From Gordonia jinghuaiqii (lineage in GTDB: Bacteria; Actinomycetota; Actinomycetes; Mycobacteriales; Mycobacteriaceae): DNA of 64,000 nucleotides. Every line of letters begins with the position of its first letter. Position 1 is the first letter of the stretch. The translations under genes were made by a program, and so were the position numbers. The notes under the pieces are model-generated. The model was not told where the DNA came from. It saw only the letters and a list, made by a program, of their open reading frames with translations, and searched no databases. Below, piece by piece: positions 56,934-64,000 of this stretch. The stretch covers positions 62,001 to 126,000 of the forward strand of contig NZ_CP059491.1 in the NCBI RefSeq assembly GCF_014041935.1, read 5' to 3'.

Positions 56934-57584
56934 TTAGGGTGGGTCGACGCCCAGTCCGTCGATGACCATGTCGGCGAACGTCTCCCCGATCTCGCGGGTC
57001 GACAGCGGGCCGTCGAGGTCCAACCAGACATGGGACCATGCGCCCATGCCGATGATCCCGAACGCCACGACCTTCGGGGGACCCGACGCGCGGAACCGTC
57101 CTTCGTCGATTCCCCGGGCGATCACGTCGACGAAGATCCCCTCGAACTCGCTGCGTTTGCGTTCGATCTCCTCGAAGAACCGGCCGGCAAGAAACCGGCG
57201 TTCCTGGAGGAATACCGCGGTCTCTGATTTGTAGATCGACATGGGTTCGATCAGTGCTTCGACGATCAGCCGTCGCAGCGCGGTGGCCAGGTCCTGGTCC
57301 TTCTCCGCCATCACGGCGCGTGCACGGCCGAGCTGGTAGTGGATGAACTCGTCATGAACCCGGCGAAGGAGATCCTCTTTGTTGTCGAAGTGGTGGTAGA
57401 AGGCGCCTTTGGTGAGCCCCGCCGCATCGACGACGCTCTGAACCGAGGTCGCGGCGTATCCGTTCTGCTCGAACAGCGTCACGGCACTCTTCAGCAGGGC
57501 GGCGCGGGCACGCTCCGGATCGCGGACGCGGCCGGTGGCCGACGCCGAGGGAGCGCGCTTGCCCCGGGGCTGTCTGGTCGCCAC
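56934..57584 (-). CDS. TetR-family transcriptional regulator
   Basis: This 216-residue protein has a basic disordered start, then the HTH AALLKSAVTLFEQNGYAATSVQSVVDAAGLTKGAFYHHFDNKEDLL at about 28-73 and a helical ligand domain. TKGAFYHHF resembles the KstR2/acyl-CoA-responsive group. It converges on the AcuI-like gene. It could bind the palindrome at 45170-45183 or act on acyl-CoA genes elsewhere; the window does not decide. Confidence 0.85.
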   Translation of the reverse strand: MATRQPRGKRAPSASATGRVRDPERARAALLKSAVTLFEQNGYAATSVQSVVDAAGLTKGAFYHHFDNKEDLLRRVHDEFIHYQLGRARAVMAEKDQDLATALRRLIVEALIEPMSIYKSETAVFLQERRFLAGRFFEEIERKRSEFEGIFVDVIARGIDEGRFRASGPPKVVAFGIIGMGAWSHVWLDLDGPLSTREIGETFADMVIDGLGVDPP

Positions 57585-57779
57585 GAACTCTCCAGTCTGC
57601 GTCGGTTGCTATGGATCGGTGTGAGCCGGTTGATCTCTCGACACGCAGTGGTGGTCGCATCCGCGGACACATTGCGCGCGGTACGGCTCGGCAGGCGCGG
57701 CCACCAGCAACTGATCCTAGTCGGACTGGTGGCTGCGGCCGATGCGCACCGAGGGTCGAGTACGGAGCTCCTCAGGTCG

Positions 57780-58748
57780 TCACACCGCTGCGGACGGACG
57801 AGCCGGGCATGAGGGATCGAGTGTCGTCATCAGCAGGGGGGCGAACGGGGCCGTCGACGCGAGTGCGATCCGGTGGCCGGGTGTTGCCGACTCGTTGCTG
57901 GTGGCATCCACGTCGACCAGTGTGCGTCCACGATGTATGCCGTCGATCTCCACCCGGATCGTGCATCGCGGCGCGTGCGAGAGTCCGATCGAACCGATCG
58001 CGATCGCGGTCGCGAGCGGGTCGTGGAGTAGACATTTGGTGCCATCGAACTCCGGATGCCCGTCCAGGTAGTGGTCGAGCATCAGAGCGATGGTGTGTAC
58101 GTCCGGGTCGGCGGACTCTCGGAGGAGACCGACCTCGGCCCTGGACAGGCTGTGGTGATTGGTGATGTCCAATGGGACGAGCATCAAGTCATCCCACGGT
58201 GTGGACAGAACCTGCTGGGCGGCAACGGGATCGGCGTAAATGTTGGCTTCGGCGAACTGCGTGATGTTGCCGGCGACGTCGTGGGCGCCTCCCATGATGG
58301 TTATGCCACCGACCAGCTGGGGCAGCCGAGGTTCGAGAGACAAGGCGACCGCGATGTTCGTCAACGGACCGAGTGCGATGATCCGCATCCGTCGGCCGAG
58401 GCGGTGTGCGAGATCGACCAGCCTGTCAGGCGCGGTCATCTCGTCGAACGGACGGGCCGACGCGGACAGGTCCAATCCGGCGATCCCGTTGGGGCCGTGA
58501 ATGAACTGTGCGCCACCCCAGAACCGTCCGCGCACCGGCTCCTGTCGTCCAATCGCCACGGGGATGTCCGCTCGTCCGATCAGCGCGAGCAACCGGCGCG
58601 CATTCTCTGCCGCTTGGAACACGCCGACATTGCCGGCGACCGCGCCGACCGAGGTGAGGGAGACACTGCTCCGGGTGAGATAGATGAGCGCAAGGGCGTC
58701 GTCGATGCCCGGGTCGCAGTCCACGTAGTAGACGTGTTCGTCCCTCAT
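57780..58748 (-). CDS. Inosine/uridine-type nucleoside hydrolase
   Basis: This 322-residue enzyme has the calcium/ribose motif DCDPGIDDALAL at 10-21, AVAGNVGVFQAAENARRLLALIG near 35, GPLTNIAVAL near 127, IMGGAHDVAGNITQFAEANIYADP near 150 and HDPLA near the C-terminal third, as in the IU-nucleoside hydrolase family. It splits an N-glycosidic bond to give free base and ribose. No nucleoside transporter is adjacent. Operator O10 lies 55 bp upstream, linking it to the regulon. I infer that it releases the modified heterocycle from ribose. Confidence 0.85.
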   Translation of the reverse strand: MRDEHVYYVDCDPGIDDALALIYLTRSSVSLTSVGAVAGNVGVFQAAENARRLLALIGRADIPVAIGRQEPVRGRFWGGAQFIHGPNGIAGLDLSASARPFDEMTAPDRLVDLAHRLGRRMRIIALGPLTNIAVALSLEPRLPQLVGGITIMGGAHDVAGNITQFAEANIYADPVAAQQVLSTPWDDLMLVPLDITNHHSLSRAEVGLLRESADPDVHTIALMLDHYLDGHPEFDGTKCLLHDPLATAIAIGSIGLSHAPRCTIRVEIDGIHRGRTLVDVDATSNESATPGHRIALASTAPFAPLLMTTLDPSCPARPSAAV

Positions 58749-58802
58749 GGTCCTCCTTGTGCGGTCGTGGCAACCGCCGAGCGATCGGGTGCCGAGCGTC
58801 GG

Positions 58803-58816
58803 TTGAAACGATTCTA
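58803..58816 (-). promoter_or_regulatory. Regulon operator O10
   Basis: TTGAAAC|GATTCTA lies 55 bp upstream of the nucleoside hydrolase start and 12 bp from a hairpin that ends the neighbouring transcript. Confidence 0.75.
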
Positions 58817-58827
58817 TCCTGCAATGA

Positions 58828-58865
58828 CCTCCGCCCCTCGAAATCGTGGTTTCGAGGGGCGGAGG
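58828..58865 (-). terminator. Strong hairpin downstream of the fasciclin gene
   Basis: A perfect 16-bp stem (left arm CCTCCGCCCCTCGAAA, 6-base loop TCGTGG) starts 93 bp beyond the fasciclin stop on the minus strand and insulates the nucleoside hydrolase promoter. Confidence 0.75.
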
Positions 58866-58958
58866 CGTCCGCGTGCGGTCAAGGGCGCATTCGGCTCACA
58901 TGCAGTCCGAGGTCGGCGTCAGGGAACGCTGTGGTGAACGTGGACGAGGCCGTCGAGA

Positions 58959-59618
58959 TCACTCGGTGGCCGGCGGCATGAGGACCGTGTCGATCAGGTA
59001 CACCTGGGCGTTGGAGGTGGCAATACCGCCACAGACGATGCCGGACTCGTTGACCTTCAGGTTGTCACCCGAACCGGTCACGGTGACCGTCTGGCCCTCG
59101 AGGGTGGTGTGCTCGCCGTCGATCTTGTCGGGGGTCGCCTGACCCTCGACGACGTGGTAGGTGAGGATCTTGGTCAGCAACTGATCGTCGGTCTTGAGCT
59201 GCTCGATCGTCTCCGGGGGGAGCTTGGCGAACGCGTCGTCGGTCGGCGCGAAGACGGTGTACTCACCCTCGTTCAGTGTCTTGACCAGGTTGACGTCGGG
59301 GTTCAGCTGCCCGGACAGCGCCTGCGTGAGGGTCGTGAGTTCGGGGTTGGTGGCAGCAGCGGTGGCGACCGGGACGGTGGACATCCCGGTGACCGAGGCC
59401 GGTCCCGACGGATTGGCCTCGGCATATGCGGCGCAGCCGGGTCCGACGAGGTTGGCGGCCGGATCTGCCGTCGCACTCATCGATGTCATTTCGCTTGTGG
59501 CACTGCTGGTCTCGCTTGACGAACTCGAATCGTCGCTCGAACAGCCGGCGATCACGCCGACGGCGAGGACCAGACCGGTCACCGCTCCTGCTATGCGGGG
59601 AACTCGCTTGATCATCAT
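58959..59618 (-). CDS. Fasciclin-domain lipoprotein (MPT70/MPT83-like)
   Basis: This 219-residue lipoprotein has a lipobox [10 protein letters not shown] with Cys near residue 26, a Ser/Thr/Glu-rich linker to about 75 and one fasciclin domain with [19 protein letters not shown] and [13 protein letters not shown]. It is anchored on the outer face and probably mediates adhesion or wall interactions, as for mycobacterial MPT83. ATG 59618 or 59615 may be used. It is monocistronic, bounded by hairpins on both sides. Confidence 0.9.
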   Translation of the reverse strand: MMIKRVPRIAGAVTGLVLAVGVIAGCSSDDSSSSSETSSATSEMTSMSATADPAANLVGPGCAAYAEANPSGPASVTGMSTVPVATAAATNPELTTLTQALSGQLNPDVNLVKTLNEGEYTVFAPTDDAFAKLPPETIEQLKTDDQLLTKILTYHVVEGQATPDKIDGEHTTLEGQTVTVTGSGDNLKVNESGIVCGGIATSNAQVYLIDTVLMPPATE

Positions 59619-59723
59619 TGATCCAATCTCCGAAGGGTTTCGGCTGCGCCGTCGGCAGCCTCACCACCCATTCGGTGCGCGCAGGCGCACGGATGGGTCT
59701 CCGAAGGCTCCCATCCGAAAAGT

Positions 59724-59750
59724 CCCGGGCCCGGGCTCGCCGGGCCCGGG
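59724..59750 (-). terminator. GC-rich hairpin after the DinB-fold gene
   Basis: CCCGGGCCCGG and CCGGGCCCGGG form an 11-bp stem with loop GCTCG, starting 6 bp after the stop codon of the DinB-fold gene. Confidence 0.7.
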
Positions 59751-59755
59751 GTTGC

Positions 59756-60361
59756 TCACGCGCCCGGTCCGCCCGGCGCCGCGCTCGCCTCGGTGGTCCA
59801 GAACTCGGCGTCGGCCCACTCCTGTCCTTCGGAGATCGCGCCCATCGTGCTCTGGCCGTCGAGGGCTTCGCGGATGATGTCGGCATGGCCGCAGTGATGT
59901 GCGGTCTCGCGGAGCAGCTGGGCGATCATCATGCGGATCGAGGACCACTCCCGCTCGGGCTGCCACGGTGCGGTCGGCTGGGGGATCAGCTCGCCGAGAT
60001 CCTCGACGTCGGCGATCACGCGATCGAAAGACGCTGCGGCGCGGTCATATTCGGCCAGCCAGTACGCGAGTGTCTCGTCGCCGGTGATGTCGTACTCGGT
60101 TGCCGCCTGGCTCATGTCGAACTCCGCGTTCTCGTCCCGCTCGGTGATCACCCGTGCCGCGCCCTGCTCCCCGTGTGTGAGGTGCTTGATCAATCCGCCG
60201 AGGGTGAGGGCGCTGACCGTCGTCTGCCTACGGGCGTCCTCCTCGGACAGATCGCGGGCGGCGACCTTCAGCAGATTCCGCTGGTCCTGCAACAGGGTGA
60301 GGAGGTCCTTCTTCTCGCCGGTGACGTCGACGCCGAGTTCCGCGGCTGTGTAGGTTCCCAT
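59756..60361 (-). CDS. DinB-fold (DUF664) protein, possible mycothiol-dependent enzyme
   Basis: This 201-residue four-helix protein has DLLTLLQDQRNLLKVAARDLSEEDARRQTTVSALTLGGLIKHLTHGEQGAARVI. It provides a His in GLIKHLTHGE and later HHCGHADIIREAL, the metal-ligand pattern of DinB/DUF664 proteins. The family includes mycothiol S-transferases and the bacillithiol transferase BstA. It may detoxify electrophiles, consistent with the mycothiol gene at 63925. The ATG is preceded by AGGAG. Confidence 0.8.
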   Translation of the reverse strand: MGTYTAAELGVDVTGEKKDLLTLLQDQRNLLKVAARDLSEEDARRQTTVSALTLGGLIKHLTHGEQGAARVITERDENAEFDMSQAATEYDITGDETLAYWLAEYDRAAASFDRVIADVEDLGELIPQPTAPWQPEREWSSIRMMIAQLLRETAHHCGHADIIREALDGQSTMGAISEGQEWADAEFWTTEASAAPGGPGA

Positions 60362-60523
60362 GATGTCGCTCCTGGTCTGATCGGGATCGGGTGGTTCTGG
60401 TGGACAGAACTCACGCTACGAGCGATCGCGGACATCTTCGGTCCTCGTTCGGTCCTCGTTCGGGGCGAGTTCAGGACTCGACCGGGCAGTGGGGACGGGA
60501 CTCGGCACACAGACGGGTCGGCC

Positions 60524-60554
60524 GCAACCAGCGGGGACGGGACCCGCTGGTTGC
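60524..60554 (-). terminator. Hairpin after the CoA ligase at 60603
   Basis: GCAACCAGCGGG and CCCGCTGGTTGC form a 12-bp perfect stem with a 7-base loop, 49 bp beyond the ligase stop on the minus strand. Confidence 0.65.
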
Positions 60555-60602
60555 CGGCCGGGTTCGTCCGAGACCGTCTCTGGTCTCGAGACAGCGTGCG
60601 GC

Positions 60603-62159
60603 TCAGCGCTTTCGGAGCAGGAACCGCTGGATCTTGCCGCTCGGGGTCTTCGGTAGGGCGTCGACGAAATGTACGGTCCGCGGGTAGGCGTGGGCGGCGA
60701 ACTGCGTCTTCACCAGCTGCTGGAGCTCGGTTTCGAGTGCCTCCGTCCCGTCGACCCCGTCGGCGAGGACGACGAACGCCTCGATGACCTCACCGCGGAG
60801 CTCGTCGGGCTTCCCGACCACGGCGACGTCGATCACCGACGGGTGCGTGATGAGCACGCTTTCCACGTCGAACGGGCCGATCCGGTAACCGGCCATGATG
60901 ATCACGTCGTCGTCGCGGGCGGTGAAGAAGTAGCGACCCTCGTCGTCGACGCGGCCGGTGTCGCCGGTCAGGTACCAGCGGCCGTCCGGGGAGAACCGCT
61001 GCGCCGTCTTCTCCGGGGCGTCGAGATACCCGGTGAACCACAGGAGCGGGCTGGCCGGGACGTCGATGGCGATCTGACCGTCGACGACGCCGGCGGCGAA
61101 GCCGGGCATCGGCTTGCCCATCGAACCGGGGACCAGTTCCTCGTGGACGTCGGTGTGCCAGTGGTTGTTGATGAACATGCCGTGTTCGGTCTGGCCGTAG
61201 TGGTCGCGGACCTCGGTGCCGAAGGCATCCAAGGCCCAGTCGATGACGTCGGGGGTCAAGGGCTCACCGGCCGACGACGCGCGCCGCAGGGAGAACCCGG
61301 TGATGCGGGGGTCCTTGCTGAGGGAGCGGTAGACGGTCGGTGCCGCCGCGAAATTGGTGACCGCGAGATCGCCGAGGATCCGCGCGGTGAGTTCGGGGGT
61401 GAACCCCGCGTGCAGCAGCAGGTTTCGACGGCCGGTGGCCAGCGGGCCGAGCACGCCGTAGTAGAGGCCGTAGGCCCAACCCGGGTCCGCGGCGTTCCAG
61501 AACACGTCGTCGTCGCGGACGTCGAGCCCGTAGTGCATGTAGGCGACGAACGAGGCGAGTGCCCTCACCGGCACCGGCACACCCTTCGGTGCGCCCGTGG
61601 TCCCGCTGGTGAACAGGAGGATCAGGGTGCCGTCGCCGCCGACGGCCACCGACTCCGCGAGGGGATCGTGCGAGTCGACGAGCCCGTCGAACTGGTCGCC
61701 GGCCACCACGGTGGTGATCCCGTCAATCGGATCGAGCTTGGCCGCCTGGCTCGGCTCGGTGATCACCACCTTCGCGTTGCCCGCGCGCACGCGCATCTCG
61801 ATCGCCGGCGTCGCGAACGCGGTGAACAGCGGGATGTAGATCGCGCCGAGCCGGGCGATGGCCAGCACCGAGACGACGAGTTCCTCGCGCTTGCCCATGA
61901 GGACGCCGACGGTGTCGCCGCGACCCACACCCAGTTCGGCGAGGGCGGCCGCGAGTCGCCTGGACCTCTCGGCCAGCTCGCCGTAGGTGATGTCGGTGGT
62001 GACGGGCTCGCCGGTCTCGGCGACCTCGATGACGGTGAACGCGATCGCATCCTGATCGTGGCCGTCGACGAGGAGTGCTGCGACGTCGGCATCGGGTGCC
62101 CCGTAGATTCCCAACCAGTGCTCGACCATATCGGCCGGGGTCGTGGTGGCCTGTGTCAT
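60603..62159 (-). CDS. Acyl-CoA synthetase (ACSM/acetyl-CoA synthetase-like)
   Basis: This 518-residue ANL enzyme has FTSGTTGAPKG near residue 185, DPGWAYGLYYGVLGPLATG, HYGQTEHG near 305, YLTGDTGRVDDEGRYFFTARDDDVIIMAGYRIGPFDVE near 395-430 and a C-terminal KTPSGKIQRFLLRKR. The layout matches medium-chain or acetyl-type CoA synthetases, not long-chain FadD. It activates a carboxylic acid of unknown chain. A GAF-LuxR regulator is divergent from it with 95 bp between the starts, so that protein may control it. Confidence 0.9.
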   Translation of the reverse strand: MTQATTTPADMVEHWLGIYGAPDADVAALLVDGHDQDAIAFTVIEVAETGEPVTTDITYGELAERSRRLAAALAELGVGRGDTVGVLMGKREELVVSVLAIARLGAIYIPLFTAFATPAIEMRVRAGNAKVVITEPSQAAKLDPIDGITTVVAGDQFDGLVDSHDPLAESVAVGGDGTLILLFTSGTTGAPKGVPVPVRALASFVAYMHYGLDVRDDDVFWNAADPGWAYGLYYGVLGPLATGRRNLLLHAGFTPELTARILGDLAVTNFAAAPTVYRSLSKDPRITGFSLRRASSAGEPLTPDVIDWALDAFGTEVRDHYGQTEHGMFINNHWHTDVHEELVPGSMGKPMPGFAAGVVDGQIAIDVPASPLLWFTGYLDAPEKTAQRFSPDGRWYLTGDTGRVDDEGRYFFTARDDDVIIMAGYRIGPFDVESVLITHPSVIDVAVVGKPDELRGEVIEAFVVLADGVDGTEALETELQQLVKTQFAAHAYPRTVHFVDALPKTPSGKIQRFLLRKR

Positions 62160-62254
62160 CGTGAACCTCGCTATCGGTCAGTAAGCTGGGTCACAGTGTC
62201 CTCCGTCGGTGGCCCCCGGAACACCCCCCGAAGAGGGGGGAGGAGTGAGGTGAG

Positions 62255-63058
62255 ATGCCCGAGCAACTCAGCGGTATCGTCACCGACGCATTGCACCGTG
62301 TCCGCAGGTCGAGCGGTGTGCCACTGGCTTTCGCCGGAGTGGTGAACGGGCCGACCAACCTGCGCCTGCAGCACTTCGCCGGCACCACCGTCGGCGCGCT
62401 GAGCGGGGTCTCGGTCGACGTCGGGCACGGCCTCGGCGGCAAGGTCGTCTCGTTGAGCCGGCCGATGGTGGTCGACGACTACCTCCGCACGCCCCGCATC
62501 ACCCACCGCTACAACACGATCATCGAGCGGGAGGGGTTGCGGGCGATGATGGCGGCCCCGGTGATCGTCGACCGGACCCCCGTCGCGGTGATCTACGGGG
62601 CGCTGCACACTCCCGATCCGATCGGTGGCCGCATGCTCGACATCCTCGCCATGGAGGCGCGCGCCGTGGAGCAGGAGATCGTCGCCGGCCGCGCGCGACT
62701 CGAACACGCCGCCCAGGACGAGGCCGAGATCCGCGATCGGATGACGGCGGCATATGCGCGCCTGCGATCGCTCGCCGACACCGTCGACGATGCGTGTCTC
62801 GCCGATGAGATCGCGGCGATCACCGAGGTGCTGGTCGCCGGGTCATCCGCCCGCGTGCCCGCCGTCGAACTGACCGGACGCGAGCAGGACGTGCTGTCAC
62901 TCGCGGCGCTCGGATATCCCAACGCGCGCATCGCCGAAACCCTGGGCGTCACCGTGTACACCGTCAAGGGCTATATGAAGGACGCGATGCGCAAGCTCGG
63001 CGCGTCGTCGAGACTCGAAGCGGTGGTGACCGCGCGGCGCGCGGGCCTCCTGCCCTGA
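62255..63058 (+). CDS. GAF domain LuxR-type transcriptional regulator
   Basis: This 267-residue protein has an N-terminal GAF-like sensor (about 10-145: LRLQHFAGTTVGALSGVSVDVGHGLGGKVVSLSRPMVVDDYL, GLRAMMAAPVIVDRTPVAVIYGAL), a helical linker and a C-terminal LuxR HTH (ELTGREQDVLSLAALGYPNARIAETLGVTVYTVKGYMKDAMRKLGASSR). GAF-LuxR regulators of this layout sit next to acyl-CoA synthetase genes in mycolata and probably sense an aromatic or fatty acid. GAGGTGAG precedes the ATG. Confidence 0.85.
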   Translation: MPEQLSGIVTDALHRVRRSSGVPLAFAGVVNGPTNLRLQHFAGTTVGALSGVSVDVGHGLGGKVVSLSRPMVVDDYLRTPRITHRYNTIIEREGLRAMMAAPVIVDRTPVAVIYGALHTPDPIGGRMLDILAMEARAVEQEIVAGRARLEHAAQDEAEIRDRMTAAYARLRSLADTVDDACLADEIAAITEVLVAGSSARVPAVELTGREQDVLSLAALGYPNARIAETLGVTVYTVKGYMKDAMRKLGASSRLEAVVTARRAGLLP

Positions 63059-63370
63059 CGCCCGGCGATCCATGTGCCGACGCGCGTTGTTGCGGCCGTA
63101 GTCGCCACGGAAACCCCGGTCGGGTGGTTGATTTGGGTGGCCGTGGGTATCCCCGGACCCCATGCGCGGCAGGTGCGGAATAACTCGACGGGGGCGCCGG
63201 TTGAACCACGCGACGGTGACGGACTCAATGCCCGGGTCCCACCCTTCGCCGCTTCGAGCGGACCATACGCCGAGAGGCGCACTGACCGGCACCGTCCCTC
63301 TCACACCGAAGCCGCCGACCCGATCCGGGTCGGCGGCTTCGTGGTTGGTGGGTCTTCGTGGTGTGTGGGG
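63059..63370. other. Convergent intergenic region
   Basis: These 312 bp after the LuxR gene hold a shared terminator near the right end and nothing else that I can support. Confidence 0.6.
63308..63340. terminator. Bidirectional terminator hairpin
   Basis: GAAGCCGCCGACCCG and CGGGTCGGCGGCTTC form a perfect 15-bp stem with a 3-base loop, between the convergent LuxR and Rho-N-like genes. Confidence 0.75.
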
Positions 63371-63643
63371 TCAGTGGTCGCGGAGCTTCTCGATGAGCTC
63401 GTCCTTCTTCAGGTCCGAATAGCCCGACAGGTCGAGCTCTTTGGCGCGATCGGTGAGCTCGTCGACGGTCCAGTCCTCATAGGACCCCGACTCGCCGCCG
63501 CTCTTGCCGACGCTGGACCGAGAGCTGTTGGCCGCGGCATTGGCGATGCGCGCCGACTTCTCCTTGGAATTCCCCTCGTCGCGCAGCTTCTCGTACAGTT
63601 CGTCGTCCTTGACCGATGGTCCGGGGCCCTTCTTCTCCGCCAT
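63371..63643 (-). CDS. Small Rho N-terminal/SAP-like protein (DUF7218-type)
   Basis: This 90-residue charged protein has SVKDDELYEKLRDEGNSKEKSARIANAAANSS in the first half and, after a Gly/Ser linker, YEDWTVDELTDRAKELDLSGYSDLKKDELIEKLRDH. The latter is a SAP/Rho-N helix-extended loop-helix that binds nucleic acid. It is a common actinobacterial small protein with no fixed role, probably nucleoid- or stress-associated. GAGGAGG precedes the ATG. Confidence 0.85.
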   Translation of the reverse strand: MAEKKGPGPSVKDDELYEKLRDEGNSKEKSARIANAAANSSRSSVGKSGGESGSYEDWTVDELTDRAKELDLSGYSDLKKDELIEKLRDH

Positions 63644-63924
63644 GGTCTACCTCCTCGGGATGCGTGATGGACTGGAACGGTCGCCTTTCCGGTTTGCCCA
63701 CGCGGATGTCGGACCAAACTGGTCTGAGACAGCGGCTGATCACGCAGTGGCATCCTTACAGAGCGGGATAACAGCAGTAAACGCTGTTGACCACGAGTAG
63801 ACGCCACTACGGCCTACGGATAAGGTTGTGGTGATCTGTCCGGGGGAGACGCCCACGTCCGCCCCGTCGGATACCGAGGCCAGAAACGTACCCGAACAAC
63901 GCAGTTGCGGAAGGAAGTCAACGC

Positions 63925-64000
63925 ATGTCGCAGACAGTCAAGGGAGTCATCTCGCGGAGCAAGAAGGCGCCGACGGAGGTCGTCGACGTGGTGATCCCGG
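63925..64000 (+). CDS. mscR: S-(hydroxymethyl)mycothiol dehydrogenase, N-terminal fragment
   Basis: The first 25 residues, MSQTVKGVISRSKKAPTEVV and then DVVIP, match the conserved start of the NAD/mycothiol-dependent formaldehyde dehydrogenase MscR of actinobacteria. The gene leaves the window. AAGGAAG precedes the ATG. It detoxifies formaldehyde and S-nitrosomycothiol. Confidence 0.8.
   Translation, partial: MSQTVKGVISRSKKAPTEVVDVVIP

Noticed and set aside
1..64000. Insertion sequences, tRNA/rRNA genes, CRISPR arrays, attachment sites
   Set aside because: I looked for transposase motifs, terminal repeats, clover-leaf arms and regularly spaced repeats and saw none that I could support. Riboswitch-like leaders were also not evident.

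Overview
The window is high-GC DNA of an actinomycete, most likely a mycolic-acid-containing genus such as Gordonia or a close relative. This rests on codon bias, an S-(hydroxymethyl)mycothiol dehydrogenase start at the right edge (mycothiol implies Actinobacteria), an MPT83-like fasciclin lipoprotein and YbjN/TY-Chap-like proteins. I see no rRNA, tRNA, CRISPR array, transposase or phage gene.

Region 1 (1-25 kb) is a nonribosomal peptide locus. A DrrA/DrrB-type ABC exporter (831-3561, minus) diverges from a 5,907-residue NRPS (3841-21564) with five C-A-T modules and a sixth, terminal C domain in place of a thioesterase. A family 2 glycosyltransferase overlaps its stop codon by 4 bp, and the end of a homologous glycosyltransferase sits at the left edge. 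A DtxR/IdeR-like iron box lies between exporter and NRPS, the first C domain resembles EntF, and the third A domain reads as serine. A secreted papain-like protein and a lipoprotein alpha/beta hydrolase follow as a coupled pair.

Region 2 (25-37.5 kb) is mixed: a phosphotriesterase-like lactonase, an SDR, a RibD-type reductase, two paralogous YbjN/TY-Chap-like proteins around an unknown protein, a Pro-rich DUF6777-like membrane protein, an EthA-like Baeyer-Villiger monooxygenase and an orphan molybdopterin oxidoreductase.

Region 3 (37.5-58.8 kb) is the most interesting part. A LacI-family regulator (54727) sits among eight transcription units, and ten copies of one semi-palindromic 14-bp motif (ideal TAGAAWC|GWTTCTA) lie in front of those units. 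The units encode a NAMPT-like phosphoribosyltransferase with a changed base pocket, an extra PRPP synthetase, a luciferase-like monooxygenase and flavin reductase, a HAPMO-like Baeyer-Villiger monooxygenase, cupins, a phosphotriesterase-homology protein, an aldehyde dehydrogenase, a CoA ligase, an AcuI-like reductase, a HAD phosphatase, a nucleoside hydrolase and a ribokinase. I infer a catabolic cycle in which an N-heterocycle is tagged with phosphoribose, oxidised as a nucleotide, dephosphorylated and hydrolysed from ribose; ribokinase and PRPP synthetase then regenerate the tag. The substrate is unknown.

Region 4 (58.9-64 kb) is ordinary: the fasciclin lipoprotein, a DinB-fold protein, a CoA ligase divergent from a GAF-LuxR regulator, a small Rho-N-like protein and the start of mscR.
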